A stretch of DNA of 64,000 bases from an uncultured Erythrobacter sp. (GCF_947499705.1 NZ_CANMPJ010000001.1:2515501-2579500); one strand, 5' to 3'; shown: positions 9,162-16,550, counted from the first letter of the stretch. The notes: generated from the sequence alone by a model not told the origin. Numbers and translations: made by a program.

Positions 9162-9275
9162 TTACGCGAACAGGCTCGGACTGGCTGGAATAATGGCTGC
9201 GGCATAGAGCACGGCGGACAGGCCGACCGAGATGAAGGCTGCGAGGACGTGGGTACGGGGGTCGGTGGCGAACAT
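9162..9275 (-). CDS. 37-residue membrane peptide, copy 3 of a tandem array
   Basis: Complete ORF from ATG 9275 to TAA 9162, preceded by AGGAG about six bases upstream. The peptide starts MFATDPRTHVLAAFISVG, continues with a hydrophobic helix (LSAVLYAAAIIPASP) and ends SLFA. It is the most diverged of three neighbouring copies, but keeps MFAT, AA(F/I), SAVLYAAAI, PASP and LFA in register. The length is the same as in the other copies. One transmembrane or membrane-surface helix is likely. No function is known to me. It escapes length-filtered gene calling. Confidence 0.8.
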   Translation of the reverse strand: MFATDPRTHVLAAFISVGLSAVLYAAAIIPASPSLFA

Positions 9276-9310
9276 GGGGGGGCTCCTGTGGGTGGGTCTG
9301 AGTGTCAAAC

Positions 9311-9424
9311 TCAGGCGAAAAGACCGGGGCTGGCTGGGACAATTGCTGCGGCGTAAAGGACAGCCGAAACGCTGACAGCGAAGATGGCGGCGAACAGATT
9401 GGTTTGGGTTTCGGTAGCGAACAT
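9311..9424 (-). CDS. 37-residue membrane peptide, copy 2 of a tandem array
   Basis: Complete ORF from ATG 9424 to TGA 9311 with AGGAG seven bases upstream (revcomp of tctcct at 9431-9436). The peptide begins MFATETQTNLFAAIFAVSVS and ends VPASPGLFA. It differs from copy 1 at only four positions, so the duplication is recent or the sequence is under strong constraint. Codon choices differ between copies while amino acids are kept, which argues for selection on the peptide. Function unknown. Confidence 0.82.
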   Translation of the reverse strand: MFATETQTNLFAAIFAVSVSAVLYAAAIVPASPGLFA

Positions 9425-9469
9425 GGTTGGTCTCCTGAGGGTCGATTGAGTGGCGTTGAGGCGCTTGAG

Positions 9470-9583
9470 TTAGGCGAACAGAGCCGGGCTGGCAGGCAAG
9501 ATAGCTGCGGCATACAGGACAGCTGAAACACTGACTGCGAAGATGGCGGCGATGAGGTTGGTGCTGGTTTCGGTGGCGAACAT
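9470..9583 (-). CDS. 37-residue membrane peptide, copy 1 of a tandem array (promoter-proximal)
   Basis: Complete ORF from ATG 9583 to TAA 9470, with AGGAG about seven bases upstream. The peptide begins MFATETSTNLIAAIFAVSVS and ends LPASPALFA. Residues 10-29 form one hydrophobic helix flanked by a polar N terminus and a Pro-Ala-Ser tail. The three copies are spaced 35 and 45 bases apart, each with its own ribosome site, so one polycistronic message is likely. The 190 bases upstream, up to 9776, must hold the promoter; no convincing -35/-10 pair was picked out. Confidence 0.82.
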   Translation of the reverse strand: MFATETSTNLIAAIFAVSVSAVLYAAAILPASPALFA

Positions 9584-9776
9584 GGTGGGTCTCCTGAGTG
9601 TAATTTCGTTTCCAGCAAGACCGTCTCGCTGGATGTCGAGTACTTTGCAGGCACCGTGCCAAAATCGAAAATCACGAAAATTCAATGCATTAGAAATTGG
9701 GCGTGCAGGCGTCACTCACGCCCAGACCAAAGGGTTGGGAGAAATTACCAACTTATGGGATGGGTGTTTTGCGCTG

Positions 9777-10340
9777 TTACCGAGCCGGCGGGAAATGCAG
9801 ATAGCCAATCGCAACAAGGTTCGTGGATCCGCGCAGCGCAGCGTACAGATTGGTGAACCAGTCTGAATAGGTCGACCCATTCGGCAGCCGCCCAATCAGG
9901 TCACTAAACTCCGAACCCAGATTCTGCGCGCCGGGCACTGGCGATCCCGCCCTCAACGCACCTGCGATCCTGTTCACGATCTCGGTCGAAGTGACCATAT
10001 AGCGACCCCGGCCATGGCGATGGGCATCGCTGCGCCCGCTGCGACTGGTGTAATCTCCATTGGCCAGGAAGCCGGAGATCGGCTGGCCGCTACCGCCCGC
10101 GCTCATGGTTCCAAAGCTTGGCTCCATGAAGAAATCGATCTTGCCGAATGGCGGATGCCCATCCGAAAACGGATCGCGCTGCGTCGGCCGACCATGATCG
10201 TCGCGAAGCCCGCCCGCTTGAACGTTCGAATTGTTGGCCTGAAAGAACGAGCTGGCGCGCAATGTGTAGCGCACATCGTGATCGGGATTCATGCCCGGGC
10301 CAAAACACAAACAGAATCCAGGCATCACTTCGCGCGTCAT
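9777..10340 (-). CDS. Unrecognised protein of 187 residues
   Basis: Open frame from ATG 10340, with GGAGA about six bases upstream, to a stop at 9777. It is rich in Gly, Ser, Asn and Arg, has no signal peptide or membrane helix, and contains two close cysteines (GFCLCFGPGMNPDHD) and a His-rich stretch (SDAHRHGRGRYM). The last 70 residues look helical (TSTEIVNRIAGALRAG, SEFSDLIGRL). No family recognised. It lies just outside the island, on the same strand as the small-peptide array. Coding is supported by the ribosome site and frame length only. Confidence 0.55.
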   Translation of the reverse strand: MTREVMPGFCLCFGPGMNPDHDVRYTLRASSFFQANNSNVQAGGLRDDHGRPTQRDPFSDGHPPFGKIDFFMEPSFGTMSAGGSGQPISGFLANGDYTSRSGRSDAHRHGRGRYMVTSTEIVNRIAGALRAGSPVPGAQNLGSEFSDLIGRLPNGSTYSDWFTNLYAALRGSTNLVAIGYLHFPPAR

Positions 10341-10561
10341 TGGCTATCTCCGATTTCGCCATGCCACCAAAATTCGGCGACATGCCGAGTCTTTGGCGTC
10401 AGGGATTGCTCAAAATGCAGCCGCAGGTCTGCGCACCGCAGTTGGTCAGTAAGCGAGATGTAGGGAAAGCCGCGCGATCAAGCTTGTAACGTTGCGCCAA
10501 CAACCTTGTAGCCTTGCGCCAATCAGCCGAAATCAGTCTTCTTGGTCAGACCTTTGGCCGC

Positions 10562-10635
10562 TGGAGCGGGTGAAGGGAATCGAACCCTCGTCGTCAGCTT
10601 GGGAAGCTGCTGCTCTACCATTGAGCTACACCCGC
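10562..10635 (-). tRNA. tRNA-Gly (anticodon CCC)
   Basis: Cloverleaf read on the minus strand: acceptor GCGGGTG/CACCCGC, D arm GCTC-AATGGTA-GAGC, anticodon loop TTCCCAA (anticodon CCC), T arm GAGGG-TTCGATT-CCCTT, discriminator T and encoded CCA (tgg at 10562-10564). It closely resembles other bacterial glycine CCC tRNAs. Its first 39 bases, from acceptor through the anticodon region, are repeated at 30776-30814 at the far end of the island, so this tRNA is the integration site and its 5' flank now belongs to the element. Confidence 0.96.
10597..10635. repeat. Island attachment site, integrase-proximal copy (39 bp)
   Basis: The 39 bases from GCTTGGGAAG to CTACACCCGC are identical to 30776-30814. 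They cover the 5' part of tRNA-Gly from acceptor to anticodon stem. The repeat boundary falls in the anticodon stem-loop, whose CAGCTT/AAGCTG dyad is a plausible crossover site. This is the copy that completes the functional tRNA. Integrations that duplicate the 3' end of a tRNA are the commoner arrangement, so a 5'-part repeat is less usual. Confidence 0.9.
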
Positions 10636-10668
10636 ATTTCAGGGACTTAACGCCCTAACGCCTCGGCA

Positions 10669-10687
10669 GTTTACAACACGGTTTACA
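10669..10687 (+). repeat. Paired GTTTACA motifs near the left attachment site
   Basis: GTTTACA occurs at 10669-10675 and 10681-10687, 34 and 46 bases inside the 39-bp repeat, overlapping the integrase stop. Two more copies in the same orientation lie inside the other end (30685, 30737). Short direct repeats beside the core are typical of integrase arm-binding or excisionase sites; this reading is inference. Confidence 0.5.
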
Positions 10688-11792
10688 AACCGCCCGCGAG
10701 GCGGCGGGTCAAATCGACCACAATCGCGCTATCGTCAACGTATCTTTTCCTGATCTGATCGACTTGTTCAGGAGACCAACCCATGAGGCTGGCGACCTCG
10801 TTGTTCGTCAAAGCGGCCTGTGAATGCGCCATGATATGGGTCGCATAGGTTCCTCGTAGATCATGCAACCGCTTTTGGGTGCACTTCTCCTCCCCGGTCA
10901 GGGGATCACGTTCAACGTGCCATATACCTGCGCCATCGTTGGCGCGCTTTCGCGCATCATGAAAACTGGAGGCCAATCCGTCACCAGACCAAGACTTCCC
11001 GAAACTGTTCACGAGCACTGTCTCAACGGAAGGTTTCCTGAACCTACCACGGAGCGCCTCAAGCAAAGTATCGAGTTCTGGGAGCCGAGGGACCGAAACA
11101 GTGTATCGCTTCCCTCTTGAGCGCTTTGAGGCTGTCCTCTTTATAGAGAGGTCGCCGACTTCATCCCAGCGTAGCGCAACCAAGTCTGCTCGTCGTAATC
11201 CTGTAAGAACAGCGAGGTCTATCGCGTCCTTCAATGGCTGCTGCGCCACCTTCTTGATTGCTTCAAGGTCTTCGCTCAACCAGACAATTGAGGCTCTGCT
11301 TTCGCCCCGATAGATATTTGGTATCCCCAGAGCGGGATTTTGGATCATGTGGCCCTTCAAAACGGCCCAGTCGAAGAACTTCGACAGCACCATAACGCAA
11401 ATATCGGCTGCTCTTGGCGTGCCCGACATGCTTTCCTGCCAAGTCGAAATCTTGGATTTCATTCGTGGATCATCCAGCGCACGTACCGGAACCTTGCCCC
11501 ATTTGGCTTCGATCCGGTCCAGCGCGCCTCCCCACGTTTTGCGCGTGCTATCAGCAAGGTCTTTCCAGTATTTGGACTGCCGAAACGCCGTAAGAGCGCC
11601 ACCCACCAGACGTGCATCAGGTTTGCGGTCGAGTTTTCCAGCCTCGGCGATCCGCGCCCAGTCATTGGCCTTTAACTTAGGCTTCTTCGCACCTTCCGAG
11701 CGGAGGATTTGCGGGCCACCACGCCACGCATAAACATACCAAACAGGTCCCTTTGCGGTCTGCTTGAGCACGAAATGAGGTGCGCCTTTCAA
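10683..11792 (-). CDS. Tyrosine-family site-specific integrase of the island
   Basis: 369 residues. The N-terminal SAM-like core-binding domain is followed by a catalytic domain with the family residues in order: Arg in TGLRRADLVALRW (about residue 196), the H-x-x-R box in LHDLRGTYATHI (about 310), and the nucleophile Tyr in IRKRYVDDSA (about 351). Catalyses integration and excision between the tRNA-Gly site and the element. Its 3' end is only 47 bases from the tRNA. The start is TTG 11792 with GGAGTG upstream, overlapping the TGA of the small upstream gene, which suggests coupled translation. No frameshift, so it is probably active. Confidence 0.93.
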   Translation of the reverse strand: MKGAPHFVLKQTAKGPVWYVYAWRGGPQILRSEGAKKPKLKANDWARIAEAGKLDRKPDARLVGGALTAFRQSKYWKDLADSTRKTWGGALDRIEAKWGKVPVRALDDPRMKSKISTWQESMSGTPRAADICVMVLSKFFDWAVLKGHMIQNPALGIPNIYRGESRASIVWLSEDLEAIKKVAQQPLKDAIDLAVLTGLRRADLVALRWDEVGDLSIKRTASKRSRGKRYTVSVPRLPELDTLLEALRGRFRKPSVETVLVNSFGKSWSGDGLASSFHDARKRANDGAGIWHVERDPLTGEEKCTQKRLHDLRGTYATHIMAHSQAALTNNEVASLMGWSPEQVDQIRKRYVDDSAIVVDLTRRLAGGL

Positions 11793-12019
11793 AGACGATC
11801 ACTCCACTGATCGAATGCGCTCGATCCTTGGCGCGCTGCGTCCTTCGATGTGCGGATACTGATTGAGCGATCCGGCAGCACATCCACTGCGCAGACATCA
11901 AGACCAGCCTGTCTAACTGCATCAACAGCCCTCTTAATCTCGGCCTTCCGAAAGTTCCTCGGCAGTCCCGGCAGCTTCTTTTCTGGCTGTTGCAGCTTTG
12001 CTCGTCGCGTAATCGGCAT
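11789..12019 (-). CDS. Small basic protein coupled to the integrase
   Basis: 76 residues from ATG 12019, with AAGGG six bases upstream. The N terminus is basic (MPITRRAKLQQPEKK), the middle is helical (KAEIKRAVDAVRQAG), and a beta segment resembles a short DNA-associated fold (DVLPDRSISIRTSKD). Genes of this size and pattern often precede integrases in alphaproteobacterial prophages and islands. A role as excisionase or recombination directionality factor is possible but not shown by any motif. Its stop overlaps the integrase start by four bases. Confidence 0.7.
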   Translation of the reverse strand: MPITRRAKLQQPEKKLPGLPRNFRKAEIKRAVDAVRQAGLDVCAVDVLPDRSISIRTSKDAARQGSSAFDQWSDRL

Positions 12020-12301
12020 AAATCACCCTTTTCGGATTTATCCTACCGAATAGCATCGAAACGAGCAATAGTTAAGTCATTGACTAAAAAAGAAGAACTC
12101 GTAGATTTTTCGTCAATCCAATGCACATTACTTACGCTGAACTTTGCCACCGCCCCCGCGACTGCTGACGGCATTCGAGAGAGATTGAAGTTTGCAACAC
12201 GATGCAATTTTCCTTGGAGCCAACAAAGTCAGCGGTTGTCTCGAATTGTTTTGCATTTCGAGTGAGCCAGCGGATAGCTTGCAACCGAACAGGCCATTGA
12301 A
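12020..12301. other. AT-rich spacer upstream of the reverse transcriptase
   Basis: 282 bases without a credible gene, between divergent integrase and reverse transcriptase genes. It must contain promoters for both. It holds a hairpin CTCGAA-N11-TTCGAG (12240-12245 with 12257-12262) and a smaller dyad TTGCA-N6-TGCAA near 12192. A retron-like or other guide RNA could lie here, but I could not find the long a1/a2 inverted repeat of retrons. Confidence 0.4.
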
Positions 12302-13729
12302 TTGACACAAAATCCCGCAACCTCGCCGCGACCATCGCAGTATCACGAGTTCGCTTCTCGCTATCCGGAGTTCATGCAGGAATTGGCCAAACTGCGGCTG
12401 GAGTGGGAAAGTCGGCTTAGGAAACTGTCAGCGCGATCCCGCAAGGGCCAGCACGCGGAAGTTCGCAGGTTGCTGCGCTCAAGACATCTCTATCCGCTCT
12501 TTGCGTTCCATGCGCTCAAAGCAAAAGGGCAACTCCAGCGCGCCTCTCCCTCGTCCGTTCTGGGACTGGGAAATCGCTTTGACCCATTTAACCCTGTCCG
12601 TGATGAGCCTGTCACGCTGCTCGGTCACGGCGGCGTCGGTGATACCCGGCGGACAGTCCAAGATTTTGGATTACGGCGACGAATGCACCAGTATGCGGTG
12701 AGCCGCATTCTTCGCCAGCTACACCCATTGTTGGAACGCCAAAAGCTATTCAACGGTGGGATGCCGATGGCGCTTCGCGCTATCGAGGATGCCTACTCGG
12801 AAGGTGCAGTGTTTGCTTGCGAGGTCGACTTTGTCGGCTTTTACGGCAGCATTCAATCTGATGGGTTGGCGGAGATCATGCGGCCATTACCTTCATCGGT
12901 CACGCAACATGTTCTCTGGGACGACGAACTTCGTTCTGCGGGAGCCTTCGTGGTTCCCCCTGTGTCCGTCAGTCCTGCTCCTACCTCCGAAGCGCCGGAA
13001 GGGCTTGCATTGGGGTCCGCCACTTCCCCCGTGGTCGGCGAAGTAATCATTTGCCATCTGTTGAAGGCCGCACGGCTTGCTGGCGTGGTTACTTATGCTG
13101 ACAACCTCTGTGTCTACGGGCACAGCGAAGCGAGGGTTGAGGCGCGGTTACAACGCCTCAATGCAGCATTGACTAATAGCCCCCTTCCGTGTGCTTCGGG
13201 GCTTAGCGTGCGCGATGGAGGCATCCGACAATTGGTTCATCGCGAACGGGTTGCAACTTTCGGTTTCGAGTTTGCAAAGCATGAAACCATCGTGGCTCCA
13301 CCCCGGATCGAGGACGAAGTGTTTCCCTTCGCTTCACCCCGCATTTCAGGCTGGGGACCGTCCAGTGCCAAAGTTCGTGAATACCAAATTGTCGTCGCTC
13401 AAACTGCAACGCTGGACGACCTCAATCGAGCAATCTCCAAGGTCAAGAACTGGCGAAGAGCCTATCCCACTTGGCGCGACGGCGATGCCTTGGAAGCCGA
13501 GTACCTTGCCTCTTTGAAGGTGAAGCGCTTTCTTCTGGCAAGATCGCGTGCGCATCGTGACGAAGCGATTACGGCAATCACCGAGGCGTTCTTTGCCGAC
13601 GACAAATTGAGGCCCCATACTGACTTCTTCCCCGAATACGACGCCGAACTGGACGAGGCGGTGCAACGTCGACTTGGCGCGATCTCAAAGGCTTTACGAC
13701 GCAGAAGAGCCGCAGTCGAGCCGGGGTGA
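12302..13729 (+). CDS. Reverse transcriptase-like protein with YADN active-site box
   Basis: About 475 residues. The palm motifs of prokaryotic reverse transcriptases are recognisable: finger motif near residue 116 (TRRTVQDFGLRRRMHQYAV), motif A CEVDFVGFYGSI with Asp176, motif B GLALGSATSP (234-243), and motif C TYADNLCVYG (265-268 YADN). Two key positions deviate: motif B Gln is Leu, and the second catalytic Asp of YADD is Asn. A basic C-terminal helical region of about 150 residues replaces a maturase domain. The start is doubtful: TTG 12302 lacks a clear ribosome site, and ATG 12374 is an alternative. It may be a defence-type or unclassified RT; no target-repeat pair of a diversity-generating element was seen. 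The gene ends one base before the convergent membrane protein. Confidence 0.8.
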   Translation: MTQNPATSPRPSQYHEFASRYPEFMQELAKLRLEWESRLRKLSARSRKGQHAEVRRLLRSRHLYPLFAFHALKAKGQLQRASPSSVLGLGNRFDPFNPVRDEPVTLLGHGGVGDTRRTVQDFGLRRRMHQYAVSRILRQLHPLLERQKLFNGGMPMALRAIEDAYSEGAVFACEVDFVGFYGSIQSDGLAEIMRPLPSSVTQHVLWDDELRSAGAFVVPPVSVSPAPTSEAPEGLALGSATSPVVGEVIICHLLKAARLAGVVTYADNLCVYGHSEARVEARLQRLNAALTNSPLPCASGLSVRDGGIRQLVHRERVATFGFEFAKHETIVAPPRIEDEVFPFASPRISGWGPSSAKVREYQIVVAQTATLDDLNRAISKVKNWRRAYPTWRDGDALEAEYLASLKVKRFLLARSRAHRDEAITAITEAFFADDKLRPHTDFFPEYDAELDEAVQRRLGAISKALRRRRAAVEPG

Positions 13730-13730
13730 A

Positions 13731-14498
13731 CTACAGGGCGCAATGCCCTTCCCATAAGTCCTTAAAATCTGCGTCTGATGGTGCCGCAATCCGATTGCTA
13801 AATGCGATGAACGGTTGCTGCCCAGACATCCCGCCAAAGCCATTGCGTGCGTTCACGAAGCCGCAGGTAACAAGCCCATCTTTATCGGAGACGAAGACAT
13901 TTCCGAAGTCGGCGGAACTTGGATCGCGGAGCACGGCTCGAACATCGTCCTTCGCTTCCGAAATCAAGTGCTCGTCGCGAGCGTTGCGCGAAGCAACGCG
14001 GCTTTGACGCTCTTCGCGCGTCTCTGAACTGTCGACCTCCCCTTCCGCGAACTGGGTTTCAGAAACGCGAACTCTGGTCTCATTGTTGCATTCAACGAAG
14101 AACTGGAGTTCGTCGCGCGTCGAGCGTTCGCTTACGTCCACATAGAGCACGCGGTCGCACTCGCCATTCTGGAGAGCAAGCCCAGCAGCTTTCCGACCCA
14201 AGCCTTCCACCTCGAACACTCTGTCACCCAGCTTCTCAAAGAGCCTTGGGTAGTTTGCGCGATCTGCTTCGCTGTAGCTGGAAATCGCGTCCGCACCGAT
14301 GCGACTGGCGACTTCTTCCTCGGTCAACTCGCGTTGGGTTTGCTCGCCACTACTTGACCCTTCTGGCGGCTCCGGAAGATCACAGGTTGCGACCAGCACA
14401 ATTAATCCGATCACGACCCCCGCACATCCGATCCGCGAATATTTGGCAACCTTACGCTCTTTGTCCGTTCGCGGGCGATTGATCTGTTCAGAAGCCAT
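13731..14498 (-). CDS. Membrane-anchored protein with one N-terminal helix
   Basis: 255 residues. One hydrophobic segment (GCAGVVIGLIVLVATC, about residues 24-39) follows a basic head, so the bulk should be periplasmic. A lipobox is not convincing because Thr precedes the Cys. A Glu-rich linker is followed by a C-terminal module around LRDPSSADFGNVFVSD and CGFVNARNGFGGMSG, a pattern found in many small secreted or membrane proteins of unknown function. Start ATG 14498. Divergent from the XRE regulator and tail-to-tail with the reverse transcriptase. Function unknown; it could be a partner of either neighbour. Confidence 0.7.
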   Translation of the reverse strand: MASEQINRPRTDKERKVAKYSRIGCAGVVIGLIVLVATCDLPEPPEGSSSGEQTQRELTEEEVASRIGADAISSYSEADRANYPRLFEKLGDRVFEVEGLGRKAAGLALQNGECDRVLYVDVSERSTRDELQFFVECNNETRVRVSETQFAEGEVDSSETREERQSRVASRNARDEHLISEAKDDVRAVLRDPSSADFGNVFVSDKDGLVTCGFVNARNGFGGMSGQQPFIAFSNRIAAPSDADFKDLWEGHCAL

Positions 14499-14616
14499 GC
14501 ACTCAATTCCTCATTGATTTGTATACGAAAGGCTACACCCTTGAGAGTGCGGAGCAAGCAATTTTGTATCCTATAATCTGGTGACGATGATCTTCACGTG
14601 TGGTCCATCATGCGTG

Positions 14617-14838
14617 ATGAGCCTGCGTCAAAACCTTGCGACCAACCTCCGCCGTATCCGTGCAGAGCGCGAGATGTCACAGGATGACTTTGCCGCGCTG
14701 ATCGACATCCACCGGACCTATCTGAACCATCTTGAAGGCGCGAAGCGCAGCCCGACCATCGACGTGATTGAAAAGATGGCCGAGCGGTTGGAACTCACCT
14801 TTGTGGACCTGCTGCGCGATCCGCATGAAGGTTCTTGA
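14617..14838 (+). CDS. XRE-family helix-turn-helix regulator
   Basis: 73 residues, almost entirely one Cro/CI-type DNA-binding domain: LRQNLATNLRRIRAERE, then the turn motif MSQDDFAALIDIHRTYLNHL and EGAKRSPTIDVIEKMAERL. Chosen start ATG 14617 (MSLRQN) matches the family; the frame is open to a GTG at 14581, and no clear ribosome site decides. Likely autoregulator of the surrounding island genes. Its 3' end overlaps the convergent HNH gene by 44 bases. Confidence 0.88.
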   Translation: MSLRQNLATNLRRIRAEREMSQDDFAALIDIHRTYLNHLEGAKRSPTIDVIEKMAERLELTFVDLLRDPHEGS

Positions 14839-15292
14839 TCCCTTCCAGCCAGTTGTCCTGCGCGGCGATCCGCAGCGCTTCTTCGCGCTCGATCTGAACT
14901 GTAAGAAGCGAGTGTGCCCAGCCTTCTCGGGCAACCACTTCTTCGAGGAACACTTGCCAGCGCGCCGGATTGCCAAAGCGGCGATGTATACGGGCGTGGC
15001 AGGAACGACAGATGTCCACGAGCGCAAAGGGGCGGAAATAATTCTCTCCGTGCCGCCCATCCGCTGGCCGCTTATTGCAAACGCTGCATTGGCCGAGGGG
15101 TGGCAATAAACCTGCCAGATCGCCGATCCGGTTCTGCTGCCACACATAGATGCGCTCGCGGCCCTTAGCGCCGTTATATGGCGCTGGAACTGGCCAACCC
15201 CAGCGAGGCAGCTTGGCACCATTGCGGATCATCTCATCGACCTCTGCTTCGATCTCGCGGTCTTTAATGATGCCCGGTTGTTGGTAGGTCAT
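14795..15292 (-). CDS. HNH-type endonuclease with zinc-binding cysteines
   Basis: 165 residues. A C-x2-C pair (QCSVCNKRPADG) and a second C-x2-C pair (DICRSCHARIHRRF) flank the catalytic-type His in DGRHGENYFRPFALV, the arrangement of zinc-stabilised HNH nucleases. Start ATG 15292 has GGAGG six bases upstream and overlaps the previous stop as ATGA. It is the last gene of a three-gene operon with a serine recombinase and a 64-residue protein. Such HNH proteins can be homing, phage-packaging or defence nucleases; context does not decide. Confidence 0.8.
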   Translation of the reverse strand: MTYQQPGIIKDREIEAEVDEMIRNGAKLPRWGWPVPAPYNGAKGRERIYVWQQNRIGDLAGLLPPLGQCSVCNKRPADGRHGENYFRPFALVDICRSCHARIHRRFGNPARWQVFLEEVVAREGWAHSLLTVQIEREEALRIAAQDNWLEGIKNLHADRAAGPQR

Positions 15293-15483
15293 TGCGAGCC
15301 TCCGCACATCTGGTCGATCTCGGTGCAAATCGTCAGCCCGCGTTGCAACCCGTTGCAAATCTGATTGGAGAGAACGAGAAGATACTCATGCGGTTGGTCG
15401 GCGCGTTGGCCTTCGACGGTCAACCCGTGCGGGTCTTCGAGCAGCATTGTCAGGCTTGCGAAGCGCTCGGCTGGATCGCTCAT
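15289..15483 (-). CDS. Small protein of 64 residues between recombinase and HNH nuclease
   Basis: Starts at ATG 15483, overlapping the recombinase TGA as ATGA, and ends overlapping the HNH start in the same way, so translation is coupled on both sides. The sequence (MSDPAERFASLTMLLEDPHG onward) is acidic and helical with three cysteines near the C terminus. No family recognised. Its coding sequence contains one of the three TTGCAAC-CC-GTTGCAA palindromes (15343-15358). Confidence 0.65.
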   Translation of the reverse strand: MSDPAERFASLTMLLEDPHGLTVEGQRADQPHEYLLVLSNQICNGLQRGLTICTEIDQMCGGSQ

Positions 15484-16046
15484 GCCCGATCTTCCTTCAA
15501 AAGCCGATAAACGGACGCACGAGAGCAATTGAGCCTAGATGCGATATCCGAAGGGCGAAGGCCCTGCTCGGCCAATTCGCGCATCTCCGGCAATCTACTG
15601 CGGGCTGTAGGAGCACGGCCTTTGTAGCGCCCTTCGCGTTTGGCCTTCTCAATGCCCTCACGTTGGCGAACGAGCATCAGCTCGCGCTCGAATTGCGCGA
15701 GTGCTCCAAACATCGTCAGCATCAGTCGCCCAGTTGGCGACTGGGTGTCCATCACGGCACCACCGAAGTCGAGAATGCGCAAGCCAACCTTCTGGGCTTC
15801 AAGCCGATCCAGCAGCGCAAGAAGATCAGATGTGGAGCGCGCAAGGCGGTCCAACCGAACCACGACCAGCACATCATCTTCACGAACGAAATCTAGCGCG
15901 GCTTCAAGCTGGGCGCGCTCGCCAACTGATGAAACTTGCTCTCTGAATATCTTCTCCGCGCAACCTGCTTCCGTGAGTTGTTCGATCTGCGCCTCAAGCC
16001 CGGCCACTTGGTCGAACGTCGACGTCCTCGCGTAGCCTACGAGCAT
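15480..16046 (-). CDS. Serine recombinase, resolvase/invertase family
   Basis: 188 residues, usual length for gamma-delta resolvases and Hin/Pin invertases. Catalytic domain: nucleophile Ser in YARTSTFDQ (near residue 10), R-rich signature VVRLDRLARSTSDLL (about 65-80), and GRLMLTMFGALAQFERELM on the long dimer helix. A basic C-terminal helix-turn-helix follows (GLRPSDIASRLNCSRASVYRL). No truncation. ATG 16046 lies beside an 8-bp inverted repeat that may be its own binding site. It may resolve or invert island DNA or act as a second mobility system. Confidence 0.93.
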   Translation of the reverse strand: MLVGYARTSTFDQVAGLEAQIEQLTEAGCAEKIFREQVSSVGERAQLEAALDFVREDDVLVVVRLDRLARSTSDLLALLDRLEAQKVGLRILDFGGAVMDTQSPTGRLMLTMFGALAQFERELMLVRQREGIEKAKREGRYKGRAPTARSRLPEMRELAEQGLRPSDIASRLNCSRASVYRLLKEDRA

Positions 16047-16550
16047 ATTAAGTCACTGTTTTGCATGACTTAAGACTACCCAAGTGACAGGTGCAGGCAA
16101 GGTCTAAATGCAGGAAAATCAGGTAACTCAGACCAATGCGGAGATCGCTCTTAAACTGGTGTTTCCCGGTTTGTTGGATGCACTCTCTCCCGCTGTCCGA
16201 CGCCAAATAATGGGCCGAGATAGGTCCTGTTTCGGCCACCCAACGAGCCGATTTTGCGCCCTAATTATCTAGAGAGGTCTATTTCTCTGAACGCCGGATC
16301 AGACGCGAACATCGCTTCTTAAATCGGGTCATATCTATTTATGTTTGCAACCTATCGGGTCCAATGTCTGGCAAACGGGATGAGGCTGGTTTGAATCACA
16401 CCATCGTTGGCTACAGCAACGATAGTCGGAATGTCTGCTTTCGGGGTGATCCTGCCAAGTTGGGTGTGTCTTACTTTGGTAGGTGGAAGCGGACATCCAA
16501 CACCTCACTCTTTGATTGGAGTCGGTTCGTACTTGAACTAAAACTTGCCT
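16047..16550. other. 504-base non-coding stretch with two adjacent hairpins
   Basis: No convincing gene on either strand. A perfect hairpin ATCGTTG-N7-CAACGAT occupies 16403-16423. Directly after it, a longer imperfect hairpin spans about 16429-16497: AATGTCTGCTTTC pairs with GAAGCGGACAT, and an inner CCTGCCAAGT pairs with ACTTTGGTAGG. This could be a structured RNA, a degenerate mobile repeat, or a remnant. The rest (16074-16402) shows nothing I can name. Confidence 0.45.
16048..16073. promoter_or_regulatory. Dyad at the recombinase start, possible res-type site or operator
   Basis: TTAAGTCA (16048-16055) and TGACTTAA (16066-16073) form a perfect 8-bp inverted repeat around ten bases. It overlaps the first bases upstream of the serine recombinase ATG. 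Resolvases commonly bind such dyads next to their own gene and repress it; no second or third subsite was identified. Confidence 0.5.

Noticed and set aside
10483..10522. Imperfect 22-base tandem repeat (CTTGTA..CTTGCGCCAA) before the tRNA
   Set aside because: Only two copies and short; no link to attachment or promoter function could be made.
12302..13729. Diversity-generating retroelement
   Set aside because: Motif B does not show the SQ version typical of DGR reverse transcriptases, and no template/variable repeat pair was found nearby.
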